Shown: positions 40,086 through 48,108 of the stretch, piece after piece | Layout of the letters: each line of letters opens with the position of its first letter | Numbering within the stretch: the stretch's first letter is position 1 | Program-made: the position numbers and the translations under genes | The notes under the pieces: generated by a model | Databases searched by the model: none | What the model was told of the DNA's origin: nothing | Seen by the model: the letters and a program-made list of their open reading frames with translations, nothing else | Assembly: GCA_034190085.1 (NCBI GenBank) | Contig: JAXHTS010000013.1 | Span: forward strand, 1-48,304 | Direction of reading: 5' to 3' | DNA from: Spirochaetota bacterium | Lineage (GTDB): Bacteria > Spirochaetota > UBA4802 > JAFGDQ01 | DNA length: 48,304 bases

Positions 40086-40986
40086 GGGTAGTAAATATGC
40101 AAAATTAATATTAGGACCAATGAGAATACCATTTCTCATATTAAATCCTGTTTGTGTTATTCTGGGCGCTGCTACAGCCTCATGGTCGGGATACGAGTTA
40201 AATTATTATTACCTTGCCTTAGCCCTTGTTGGAGCCATCTCAATACACATCAGTGTTAATGCGCTTAATGAATACTATGATTTTACCAGTGGTTTAGATT
40301 TAAACACAAAGCCTACACCCTTCAGCGGAGGTAGCGGCACCCTTCCACAAAATCCTGACAAGCCACATTTCGCTTTAATAACGGGCCTCATTTCCCTGGG
40401 CGTTACAATTCTTATAGGTATATATTTCCTCTTAGTATGGGGATTGTGGCTTCTGCCCTTAGGCTTATTCGGTATAATAATCGTAATTGCTTATACGAAT
40501 TGGGTTACTAAGAATCCAGTGCTATGCTTGATCGCTCCTGGAATGGGTTTCGGCATACTGATGGTAATGGGAACTGACTTTGTGCTCACCGGTACATACT
40601 CCTGGACATCATTCTTGGCTTCATTAGTGCCGTTTTTCCTGGTGAGTGATCTTTTGCTTCTAAATCAATTTCCGGATGTTGAGGCTGATCAAGCAGTAGG
40701 TAGAAGGCATTTCCCCATTGTAATCGGGAGACATGCCAGTGTATGGATCTATGGGATATTCCTTGCCGGCGCATTCTCTTCAGTCATAGTAGGGTATTTA
40801 TGTGGGTTCTTCCCTGCTGAGGCCTTTATTGCTCTTGCTGCTGTTTTTATAGCTGTTCCAACTGTGATGGGTGTTGCCAGAAATGCTGATGACATACCTA
40901 AGCTTATCCCATATATGGGAAGAAATGTTATCATAAATATTTTAACCCCCTTATTGCTGGCGGTTGGTCTATTTATTGGACAATGA
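40084..40986 (+). CDS. UbiA-family prenyltransferase (MenA-like)
   Basis: 300 residues, eight or nine membrane helices. First Asp-rich motif NALNEYYDFTSGLD (about 60-73) followed by PFSGGSGTLPQNP, and the second LNQFPDVEADQAVGRRHFPIVIG (about 195-217 split), which bind the prenyl diphosphate through Mg2+. These forms are nearest MenA-type 1,4-dihydroxy-2-naphthoate prenyltransferases of menaquinone synthesis, but other aromatic acceptors are possible. No other quinone genes are nearby. GAGG lies before the ATG. Confidence 0.85.
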   Translation: MGSKYAKLILGPMRIPFLILNPVCVILGAATASWSGYELNYYYLALALVGAISIHISVNALNEYYDFTSGLDLNTKPTPFSGGSGTLPQNPDKPHFALITGLISLGVTILIGIYFLLVWGLWLLPLGLFGIIIVIAYTNWVTKNPVLCLIAPGMGFGILMVMGTDFVLTGTYSWTSFLASLVPFFLVSDLLLLNQFPDVEADQAVGRRHFPIVIGRHASVWIYGIFLAGAFSSVIVGYLCGFFPAEAFIALAAVFIAVPTVMGVARNADDIPKLIPYMGRNVIINILTPLLLAVGLFIGQ

Positions 40987-41027
40987 AGTATAGTGATAAT
41001 GAAGTGTGGCTAGGGAGTAATTTAATT

Positions 41028-43445
41028 TTAGAGCATTCTAATAATGTTGCCTATTCTCAACTGGAACAGCCTTGCGTAAAAGGATAGCTTTGTCCCAACA
41101 CCTGTTACAAAGGTGAGGATAATTGTGACCAGAGAGATGGGGATGGTTATCCAGACATTGTGGTCGGATACCCTCTTGGATATGCCTTCCATATAGGCAA
41201 CTAATGGCGGATTTTGAATAGGAAGAGAAACCGAAAACTTTTTTATAATAGGTTTCGTCCAATACAATACCCTTTTGCCATTTTTTTTCCGATAATACCT
41301 GCATCTAGCGCCTATGATGTATTCTCCGCTCTTTAAATCCTCGATGTTAATTGTTTTATCCCTACTATTTACCCTGTCTAAAGGCATTGGGCTTTTATTG
41401 GTAACAAAGGTGGAATATCCAATAATATTCTTTTGGCTGATATTATTAGTCTTTATGCGCGCCATAAAGGCAGAGCTGGTGTGGGGTTTCCCAATATCAA
41501 AGGGAAATTCTATTTCAACTGATGGGGGCGGCTTCTTTTTCTTTGGGGAAACAGTAATCCTTGTCTGAGTTTCGATTTCATCAACAAAACCCTGGGCAAT
41601 TTTTCCATAGAAGTCGTAGTCCAGCTCCTCGGCCTTCCCAGCAATGATCTCATATGTGGCGACTCTGCTTAGAAAATTAGTCTTGTCCACTGATCTAATA
41701 TTGAAAAAATATCTTCCTTCCTCTAAATCGTTAAAATTCATCTCAAAATCTATTGTGAAGATATCCGGTTTCTTGATGGATCCCTTTGAGATGCTATAAA
41801 GGAAGCCCTTCAAACGAGGTGTTTCATCCATAGTCCATCGAAGAATGGGAGATCTGGAATCTACAGCTTTCCCTTCAGGATGTGTAGGTGATTCCACAAG
41901 CGGCATGGGTAGGGGGTTTCTGCTAACCTGAATTTTGTAGTGTATCGTCCTGCTGTAATTGCCGGCTCCGTCAATAGCCCTAATGTGATAATAAGTTACG
42001 CCATTATCCAGATCGGGTATTTTTATGCTGTTGATATTGCCGTCAATATTTTGAATGTTAGGATTAAAATCCTCTTGATCGTTAACTAATGTGGCATAAC
42101 CAACAATGCCCGATTCATCCATCGGGTGTTTCCATTCAATTTGAGCGCGTGATAATCTTGACCATGTATCTGTGGGATGAGTTCTGGAATAGACTACCGG
42201 TGGGTCCACATGAATATCGGAATACTTGGTCATTATCCTTTTGTCTCCCTCCCATGAAACGACAACTCTTCTACCCATTGCAATTGCGACTGGTTTTCTT
42301 GCAGAAATATTGTTCTTTGAGAGCATGGCTATGGGTGAGAGCTTGTTCTCTGAAATTAGAAATTTTCTTGCGAAAATTCTAGGTTTTTTCTTTCCGGTAT
42401 CATGCCATGCCGTTACTATTTCATTGTTATTTGAATTCACAATTACCGGTGAATAGCAGTCAGCGTTTGTTTTTGAGATGGTAATCGCTGTTTTTTCCCA
42501 TAAATTGCCCCTATCAAACCCCCTTAAGAGCTTTATTGACCAGTTTTTGTTTTCATTATTCTGGTATGCAACATATAGAATATCATCAGACAGTACCATT
42601 GAAGGAGAGGCGTCATTGGCCTTATTCTCGGTAATTCTCTTGCTGGAACTGAAGCTTTTGCCATAGTCCTTTGAACTGATGAAGAATATGTCATCAGATA
42701 GTATTCCCAGCTTTTCCTCCTTCCCCTGCCAGGCAATAAATATATATTTCCCTGAGAGAAGAATAGCCGGGAAGAATGCCCCCCTCAATCTTTCAGAGAT
42801 GCTGATTAGTGGTTGAGGAGGTTTAAAGCTCATCTCATCAGCGCTGGTAATATGAAATAGATTGAAGGCTTTATCCTTGAGACCATTATAAAAGATATGC
42901 AATACACCCCTGTCATCATAAAAAGCCAATGGGAGTAACTCCACCTCTGATGGCAAAAAAAGGCGTTTCGGGGGCTGCCATGAGGCTCCCATATTGGTTG
43001 ACACTGTGTAAAATATCCTGCTGTTTGGATCATTGCTGACTAAACTCTGCCACACCACAGCAATATGTCCATTGCTAGAGATGGCAACATGAGGCCTCTG
43101 CTCAATGATAGAGGTTATGTTAGCGATTTTGATCGGTTGAAGAAATTTTTTGCCGCCATTAAATGATATTGAGGCGTATATCCCCGCCATTCCCTTCTCT
43201 TTGCCCTCATACACTGCCGCAATCATGTTGCCCTTATAGGCAATCTGTACATTTTTTGCCTTGATCCTCATGGGTGTGAGGGCAAAATTCTTCTCCCAAC
43301 CAATAGGAGAAGTGGATACTTCATTGTTTTGAAGGATAAGGATCAATGCAAGGGCTGACATACCAAAGCCAATGAAAGGCCACATCAACCTTCTGAAGGG
43401 AGGAAATTTGGAATATAAATTGAAAATATGTGTCATAATTTTCAT
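41028..43445 (-). CDS. Membrane-anchored sialidase-like propeller protein
   Basis: 805 residues, no recognised enzyme active site. One membrane helix near the N-terminus (about 18-38) and another near the C-terminus (about 770-790). Residues 50-430 contain Asp-box-like turns (SFNGGKKF, STNMGASW, SKDYGKSF) and blade repeats with HVAISSNGHIAVVWQS, typical of BNR/sialidase propellers. Residues 430-640 form two or three fibronectin-III-like units (ARAQIEWKHP..., TYYHIRAIDGAGNYS, YFFNIRSVDKTN). A Pro/Lys segment KKKKPPP follows. It resembles the lipoprotein at 5957-7876 in theme only. Surface binding protein is an inference; no clear ribosome site. Confidence 0.75.
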   Translation of the reverse strand: MKIMTHIFNLYSKFPPFRRLMWPFIGFGMSALALILILQNNEVSTSPIGWEKNFALTPMRIKAKNVQIAYKGNMIAAVYEGKEKGMAGIYASISFNGGKKFLQPIKIANITSIIEQRPHVAISSNGHIAVVWQSLVSNDPNSRIFYTVSTNMGASWQPPKRLFLPSEVELLPLAFYDDRGVLHIFYNGLKDKAFNLFHITSADEMSFKPPQPLISISERLRGAFFPAILLSGKYIFIAWQGKEEKLGILSDDIFFISSKDYGKSFSSSKRITENKANDASPSMVLSDDILYVAYQNNENKNWSIKLLRGFDRGNLWEKTAITISKTNADCYSPVIVNSNNNEIVTAWHDTGKKKPRIFARKFLISENKLSPIAMLSKNNISARKPVAIAMGRRVVVSWEGDKRIMTKYSDIHVDPPVVYSRTHPTDTWSRLSRAQIEWKHPMDESGIVGYATLVNDQEDFNPNIQNIDGNINSIKIPDLDNGVTYYHIRAIDGAGNYSRTIHYKIQVSRNPLPMPLVESPTHPEGKAVDSRSPILRWTMDETPRLKGFLYSISKGSIKKPDIFTIDFEMNFNDLEEGRYFFNIRSVDKTNFLSRVATYEIIAGKAEELDYDFYGKIAQGFVDEIETQTRITVSPKKKKPPPSVEIEFPFDIGKPHTSSAFMARIKTNNISQKNIIGYSTFVTNKSPMPLDRVNSRDKTINIEDLKSGEYIIGARCRYYRKKNGKRVLYWTKPIIKKFSVSLPIQNPPLVAYMEGISKRVSDHNVWITIPISLVTIILTFVTGVGTKLSFYARLFQLRIGNIIRML

Positions 43446-43554
43446 TATACATTAAAATAATATTTTTAATTCAATATAGCAACAAAAAAATGCATCTGTC
43501 CTCTATAAAAGAAAAGAATGCTCATAGGTGGGGTGTAAAGACAGTTGCATTCAA

Positions 43555-43650
43555 TGTCACTCCTGCGAATGCAGGAGTCTCTATAGAATGGAATCATGAT
43601 GAGATTCCTTCATCCGTATAGCCTGCACCCATGCATACAGGTGATTGATA
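43555..43650. repeat. Palindromic intergenic repeat, copy 1
   Basis: Begins TGTCACTCCTGCGAATGCAG with a hairpin CTCCTGC-GAAT-GCAGGAG, and ends AGCCTGCACCCATGCATACA then GGTGATTGATA. The second half matches copy 2 almost base for base. Its terminal repeats have decayed, so this is the older copy. Confidence 0.7.
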
Positions 43651-43989
43651 GTGGAGGTGCTGTTGATCACAACATGTGTGGAAAAGCCCTTACAATTACT
43701 GATTGAGTGGTTTCTAAAATCATAGAAATTGCGCCTTTGTCCCCCCTTTAACCTAAAACCTGCAATAATCCACTTTGTCCATATTTTGCATATAAAAGAA
43801 TTTCGAATGGGCGCAGAGCTATTTTTTTAATGACTTCGGAGCGTTTTCAGATCTGCAATGGTACAATCCCACTTTATCTATTTACTCCAATAACAGCTTG
43901 ACTTGTTCTTCCATATGATAATACTTTTATGTCTATATGAGCTATAACGGGTAGTGTATGAATATATCGAATAATTAAATTATAACATA

Positions 43990-44087
43990 TGTCATTCCGG
44001 CCGGAGTGCCGGAATCTTCTGGTTTTTCAGAAGGTTATAGATTCCTGCATTCGCAGAGCCTGCACCTGTGCATACAGGGGGATGACA
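43990..44087. repeat. Palindromic intergenic repeat, copy 2
   Basis: 98 bp with inverted ends TGTCATTCC ... GGGGATGACA. The 5' part is a hairpin ATTCCGGC / GCCGGAAT; the 3' part reads GATTCCTGCATTCGCAGAGC then CTGCACCTGTGCATACAG. The layout is that of the GTCATTCC-type miniature elements scattered in many bacterial genomes, probably mobilised in trans. It lies 133 bp before the NACHT gene. Confidence 0.75.
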
Positions 44088-44220
44088 TCAGAAATGATAT
44101 TTCGATAAATTAAGACACCACCCTTATCGTCTCTCAACAAGTCTAATATGCCATTTCCGGAAAGCAGTGCGAATTTCTCCCCTGCCTGCCAATGAGTAAA
44201 TATAGTAAGGATTAGATGCT

Positions 44221-47200
44221 ATGGGAAAAACTCAAATATTTCAGATTTTGCATATCTCTGACCTGCATGTAAATACTAAAGAGAATTTCGACAGGTCTGT
44301 TGTGCTTGATCCTTTGATTGAGCGTGTGAAAGAAGATAGAGAAAACGGCTTTAAACCGGAGATTGTCGTTGTTACTGGTGATATCGCTTATCATGGAATC
44401 AAAGATGAATATGACCATGCAAAAGCATTTTTCTATGATCTACGTGAAAACCTCAAGCTTCCCAAAGAAAGTGTCTTCATTGTGCCGGGCAATCATGATG
44501 TGAATAGAGAGAAATACTTAAAGAGTAGCGGTGTCCCCACATACAACGATATGAGAGATTTGAATGAGGAGCTTGAAAAGGAATATAAAAGGAATAAACT
44601 TTTCGAAGGTTTAAATGAATATTTTACTTTTATCGAAAAGAATTACCCGCATCTGAAAAGCAAGCATGGAAGGCTTATCCCCTTTGTTTATTCTTACAAA
44701 GCCCTCTGTAGAAAGAAGATAGGGCTTGTGGGATTAAACTCCGCATGGATGTGCAGAAAATCGCCTGATGAATCATCTATTAAAGAGAAAATAGCAATTG
44801 GGGAATACCAGACAAAGAAGGCTATAGAGGAGCTTAAGGAACAAGGTAATGTAAATCTTCAAATAAATCTTTTTCATCACCCGCTGGAATGGCTATGGCT
44901 TGAAGATAGAAGTAAATGCAAAACCTATCTTAATAACTCTATTATACTCACTGGTCATCTTCACGATGCTGGGGGCGGGTATTTTCAAGAATATGGTAGT
45001 AGCCTTTGTCAGTTTCAGGTTGGCGGAGCATATCTTGGCAGCGATTCAAAGAAACCTGCAAGGTTTCAGTATATATCATTTGACTGGTCGGAAAATGAAA
45101 TAAGGCTGGATTTTAGAAAATACCACGAAGGCAAATGGGTATTGGATGGTGAAACTGGAGATGATGGCCATAAGGAATTTTCACTAAACATTGCCTCTGA
45201 CAGTAAAACCAGAAAGAAGAAAGAGGAACAGATAAAGCAGGCTAATGAACAGGACAGCATATTCGGGAAGTATGTCAAATATGCTTCAAACGAACATAGA
45301 CATCTGCCCATGCAGGGATTTGAAACCAATCTCAGAGTGCCCATTGAGATTGAGCGCGTGTATGTAAACATGCGCGCGCATATACATGCTTACGATCTCG
45401 AAAACAGATCGCGTAAGGAAGTGGCAGCAGGAAAGGAACAACTGCCCTCGCTTGACATCAAGAAAGCTTTTGAGATTGCTGAAACACGAAAAATAAAGGA
45501 CATGGTAATACTGGGCGACCCTGGTTCTGGCAAGACCACGCTCTTAAAATATATCCTCATAATGCTAATTGACGGCAAGGGTATGGAAAGAATAGGCCTG
45601 GATTCGAACATCATCCCGTTTTTCGCCCCTCTTAGGGAATTAAAAGATCCTGATAATGAAGACTTATTGGATTTTATTAAAAGGATATGCTGTTTCTACA
45701 ATTGCGAAATTTCAGGTGAAGATTTTAAAAAGCTTCTTAATAACAATAGGGGCATCATACTTTTAGATGGTCTTGACGAAGTTGCTGATGAGGATGCGCG
45801 CATCAAAACCTGCAGATGGATTGATGATGCCAGAAAAAAGTATGTGCATACGCGATTTGTAATCACTTCAAGACTTGCTGGATATATGGGAAAAAGCAGG
45901 CTGGAAGGCCAGCCTGTGCTCGAGCTTTCTATTCAGAATTTTACTCCGGATGAAATAAAGTCATTCCTGATTAGATGGTTCGAGTCTGTTGAAGCTGCCA
46001 TGCTTCCAGATGCTGAAGATGCGTGGATGAAGAAGGGTCGCGAGCAGGCATTACAGCTTGTTGAAGAAATAGAAAAATCTGAATCAATAAAGAAGCTTGC
46101 TGTAAATCCACTGCTCCTTCAGATTATTGCCCTTGTGCGAAGGGACAGGGGAACTGTGCTTCCACAGCGGAGGGTGGAGTTGTACCAGGAATGCGTAAAT
46201 GTGCTTCTTGAGAAATGGGACATGGCCAAGGGTCTTGATATTCTGCTCTCAGCTAGCCAGGCAAGGCGGATATTACAGCCTGTGGCTTTGTGGCTTCACG
46301 AAAAAGAAAAAGAGCGGCATGCGCCGCTTAAAGAAATAATTGATTTGATTAAAGAGCCTCTTGAAATAATAGGCAAATCGGGAATCGATCCCCAAAAGCT
46401 TCTTTACAATATCCGTGACAGGGCCGGCATTTTTACTGGCTACAGCGAATCCGAATACGGCTTCAGCCACCTAAGTTTTCAGGAATTCATTGCCGCTGAG
46501 CATATACGAAATACCCGCCAGCTTAACATTCTAACAGACAATTACAACAATAGGTGGTGGAGGGAGGTTACACTTCTCTGCCTGGGGCTTGATAATCCAT
46601 CGATTATTGAAGATTTCATGAAAATTATCATACAAACAGAAGCTTTTAAGTCAGATATTACACTTATTACTGACGCTATTGATGATTCAATAATTAAACC
46701 AGCTAAGCCCTTTATTGAAGCTGTAAATAATCATGACCTGTCTGATGATGTTAAAAGGAATGCTATTCGAATATTGAAGCACGTCAGCAGCACAGGCGCT
46801 CGGGTTGATATACCTACATATGAAGATGCTGAAATTGAACAAAGGCAAATGTTTATCATAAATGATATTGATAACTCGAAGATGGCGCTCATCCCCGAAG
46901 GCGACTTCCTTTACGGAAGTCGTGAAGATGACAAGGTAGCAGGAAGCAGTGAAAAACCACAGCGAGTTATCAATCTGCCATCTTTCTATATGGATGTTTT
47001 TCCGGTCACGAATAAGCAGTTTTGCTCATTCCTGAATAGTACAAATCCAGGAGAGAAGAACTTGAATAAATGGATTAATTTAGAAGGGAGCTTTAGGAAA
47101 GAAAAATGCAGGATAAGAAAAGAAAGAAATAAATATATTGTTGAGAAGGGGTATGAGGAACATCCTGTTATTTATGTAAGCTGGTATGGAGCAAATGCTT

Positions 47201-47577
47201 ATGCAAAATGGGCAGGGAAGAGGCTGCCTACTGAACAGGAGTGGGAAAAGGCGTCCCGTGGAACAGATGGTAGAATTTATCCTTGGGGGGGGGAATTTAA
47301 TCGAAAATTATGCAACACAGATGAAAGTGGAAGAGGAGGCACATCACCAGTGGATGAATACCCGGATGGCAAAAGCCCTTATGGGTGTTACGACATGGCA
47401 GGTAATGTTTGGGAGTGGACAGCTAGCTTGTATGACGAGTATAGGGATGCATATGTCTTGCGCGGCGGCTCGTGGGGCATTGATCGGGACTACTGTCGCT
47501 GTGCAGCTCGCTTCAACAGCGTCCCGCTCGATAGGTACGACGATGTTGGATTTCGTTGCGCCAGGGCTCAATTGTAA
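44221..47577 (+). CDS. Phosphoesterase-NACHT-FGE fusion, DGR target protein
   Basis: 1118 residues, three modules. (1) Calcineurin-like phosphoesterase, about 5-320: D14-x-H16, GD54, GNHD (90-93), FHH (218-220), GHLH (245-248), all metal ligands intact. (2) NACHT STAND-type NTPase, about 370-780: Walker A GDPGSGKT (432-439), Walker B IILLDGLDE (512-520), VITSR sensor, NPLLLQIIALV and YGFSHLSFQEFIAAEHI. (3) FGE-sulfatase/C-type-lectin fold, 887-1118: ALIPEGDFLYGS, FPVTNKQFCSFLN, EHPVIYVSWYGANAYAKWAGK, RLPTEQEWEKASRG, MAGNVWEWT. The far C-terminus is a DGR variable repeat. Likely a cytoplasmic sensor: lectin-fold recognises, NACHT oligomerises, phosphoesterase acts as effector. Defence role is inference. 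A nine-G tract lies in codons 1022-1024. Confidence 0.92.
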   Translation: MGKTQIFQILHISDLHVNTKENFDRSVVLDPLIERVKEDRENGFKPEIVVVTGDIAYHGIKDEYDHAKAFFYDLRENLKLPKESVFIVPGNHDVNREKYLKSSGVPTYNDMRDLNEELEKEYKRNKLFEGLNEYFTFIEKNYPHLKSKHGRLIPFVYSYKALCRKKIGLVGLNSAWMCRKSPDESSIKEKIAIGEYQTKKAIEELKEQGNVNLQINLFHHPLEWLWLEDRSKCKTYLNNSIILTGHLHDAGGGYFQEYGSSLCQFQVGGAYLGSDSKKPARFQYISFDWSENEIRLDFRKYHEGKWVLDGETGDDGHKEFSLNIASDSKTRKKKEEQIKQANEQDSIFGKYVKYASNEHRHLPMQGFETNLRVPIEIERVYVNMRAHIHAYDLENRSRKEVAAGKEQLPSLDIKKAFEIAETRKIKDMVILGDPGSGKTTLLKYILIMLIDGKGMERIGLDSNIIPFFAPLRELKDPDNEDLLDFIKRICCFYNCEISGEDFKKLLNNNRGIILLDGLDEVADEDARIKTCRWIDDARKKYVHTRFVITSRLAGYMGKSRLEGQPVLELSIQNFTPDEIKSFLIRWFESVEAAMLPDAEDAWMKKGREQALQLVEEIEKSESIKKLAVNPLLLQIIALVRRDRGTVLPQRRVELYQECVNVLLEKWDMAKGLDILLSASQARRILQPVALWLHEKEKERHAPLKEIIDLIKEPLEIIGKSGIDPQKLLYNIRDRAGIFTGYSESEYGFSHLSFQEFIAAEHIRNTRQLNILTDNYNNRWWREVTLLCLGLDNPSIIEDFMKIIIQTEAFKSDITLITDAIDDSIIKPAKPFIEAVNNHDLSDDVKRNAIRILKHVSSTGARVDIPTYEDAEIEQRQMFIINDIDNSKMALIPEGDFLYGSREDDKVAGSSEKPQRVINLPSFYMDVFPVTNKQFCSFLNSTNPGEKNLNKWINLEGSFRKEKCRIRKERNKYIVEKGYEEHPVIYVSWYGANAYAKWAGKRLPTEQEWEKASRGTDGRIYPWGGEFNRKLCNTDESGRGGTSPVDEYPDGKSPYGCYDMAGNVWEWTASLYDEYRDAYVLRGGSWGIDRDYCRCAARFNSVPLDRYDDVGFRCARAQL
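47461..47574 (+). other. DGR variable repeat (VR)
   Basis: After RGGSW the codons follow the pattern x3-R-x2-CRCAAR-x4-P-x2-R-x3-VGFR. The 14 x codons (47476-47544: GGC ATT GAT, GAC TAC, TTC AAC AGC GTC, CTC GAT, TAC GAC GAT) all end in C or T, as expected if the template has AAC or AAT at each site and adenines were replaced during reverse transcription. One AAC remains unchanged. The framework between them matches the canonical VR of FGE/C-lectin DGR targets. The 3' end (GTTGGATTTCGTTGCGCCAG) would be the homing initiation site. Confidence 0.85.
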
Positions 47578-47606
47578 CACTTTGTACTTTTACTCTTTTA
47601 CCCTTT

Positions 47607-47621
47607 ACCGCCGAAGGCGGT
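47607..47621 (+). promoter_or_regulatory. GC hairpin downstream of VR
   Basis: ACCGCC-GAA-GGCGGT, a perfect 6-bp stem with a GAA loop, 30 nt beyond the target stop codon in AT-rich surroundings. Known DGRs carry a DNA hairpin or cruciform at this place that promotes retrohoming at the VR end. It might instead, or also, act as an attenuator between target and avd. Confidence 0.65.
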
Positions 47622-47658
47622 TCGAAAAATTTTTGAAAATCACAATTTCGCGTAAAAT

Positions 47659-47958
47659 ATGGCAAAAGAGATTAAAGAAATCAACGCGCTTACAAAAGTT
47701 TACGATCTATTACTATGGATAATCCCTGTTCTTGAGAGTTTTCCCAGAAACCAGCGTTTTCTACTCGGTAACAGAATTGAGGAGTCGCTGCTCGATATTA
47801 TGGATTTGATTATTCAGGCAGTTTACACCAAGGAGAAAATGTCATATCTGAAGGAAGCTAACTTAATGATTGAAAAATTAAGATATCTCATACGACTTTC
47901 TAAAGATTTTAAATACCTGAGCATTAAAAAATATGAGTATATATTTCTCGAAGTATAA
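47659..47958 (+). CDS. avd: DGR accessory protein Avd
   Basis: 99 residues, four-helix-bundle pattern of the Avd / 23S-rRNA-IVP-like family: LTKVYDLLLWIIPVLESFPRNQRF split by the FPR motif, LGNRIEESLLDIMDLIIQAVYT, LKEANLMIEKLRYLIRLSKD, and a closing KKYEYI. Avd is a basic pentameric barrel that binds the DGR reverse transcriptase and template RNA and is needed for adenine mutagenesis. Rather short against the Bordetella protein but usual for bacterial DGRs. It lies 81 bp after the target gene, the order target-avd-(TR)-RT. No clear ribosome site. Confidence 0.88.
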   Translation: MAKEIKEINALTKVYDLLLWIIPVLESFPRNQRFLLGNRIEESLLDIMDLIIQAVYTKEKMSYLKEANLMIEKLRYLIRLSKDFKYLSIKKYEYIFLEV

Positions 47959-48049
47959 ATTGAGAAGAATGCAGCCAAAAACTATGAGAAAAGTCAATAA
48001 TCAGATGCTGAGTGGGTAAGACAGTGGCTTTCTCCACCACCTCCCCGTT

Positions 48050-48108
48050 GTCGCAATAGGGTCAATTCCCTATATTTACCAGCGTGCATTTTTCTCGCAC
48101 TGGGCGAC
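48050..48108 (+). ncRNA. Predicted three-way-junction RNA structure after avd
   Basis: Outer stem GTCGC (48050-48054) with GCGAC (48104-48108) encloses two hairpins: ATAGGG/CCCTAT (48056-48073) and CCA(GC)GTGC/GCACTGG (48079-48103). A further short hairpin CCCCT/AGGGG follows near 48147-48162. The 47959-48304 stretch has no reading frame of note and lies where DGRs carry the template-RNA leader, so this may be part of the DGR RNA. Identity unproven. Confidence 0.4.

Larger units (their letters stand above)
43446..44220. other. Intergenic region, 775 bp, with two repeat copies
   Basis: Divergent spacer between the propeller gene and the NACHT gene. It holds two copies of a palindromic repeat (separate entries) and otherwise AT-rich sequence without a gene. 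AAGGA about ten bases before 44221 is the ribosome site of the NACHT gene. Confidence 0.5.

Noticed and set aside
47186-47722. 178-codon plus-strand frame overlapping the target gene and avd
   Set aside because: Out of frame with two convincing proteins and compositionally odd; open only because of the GC-rich FGE region. It could become relevant only if the nine-G tract slips.
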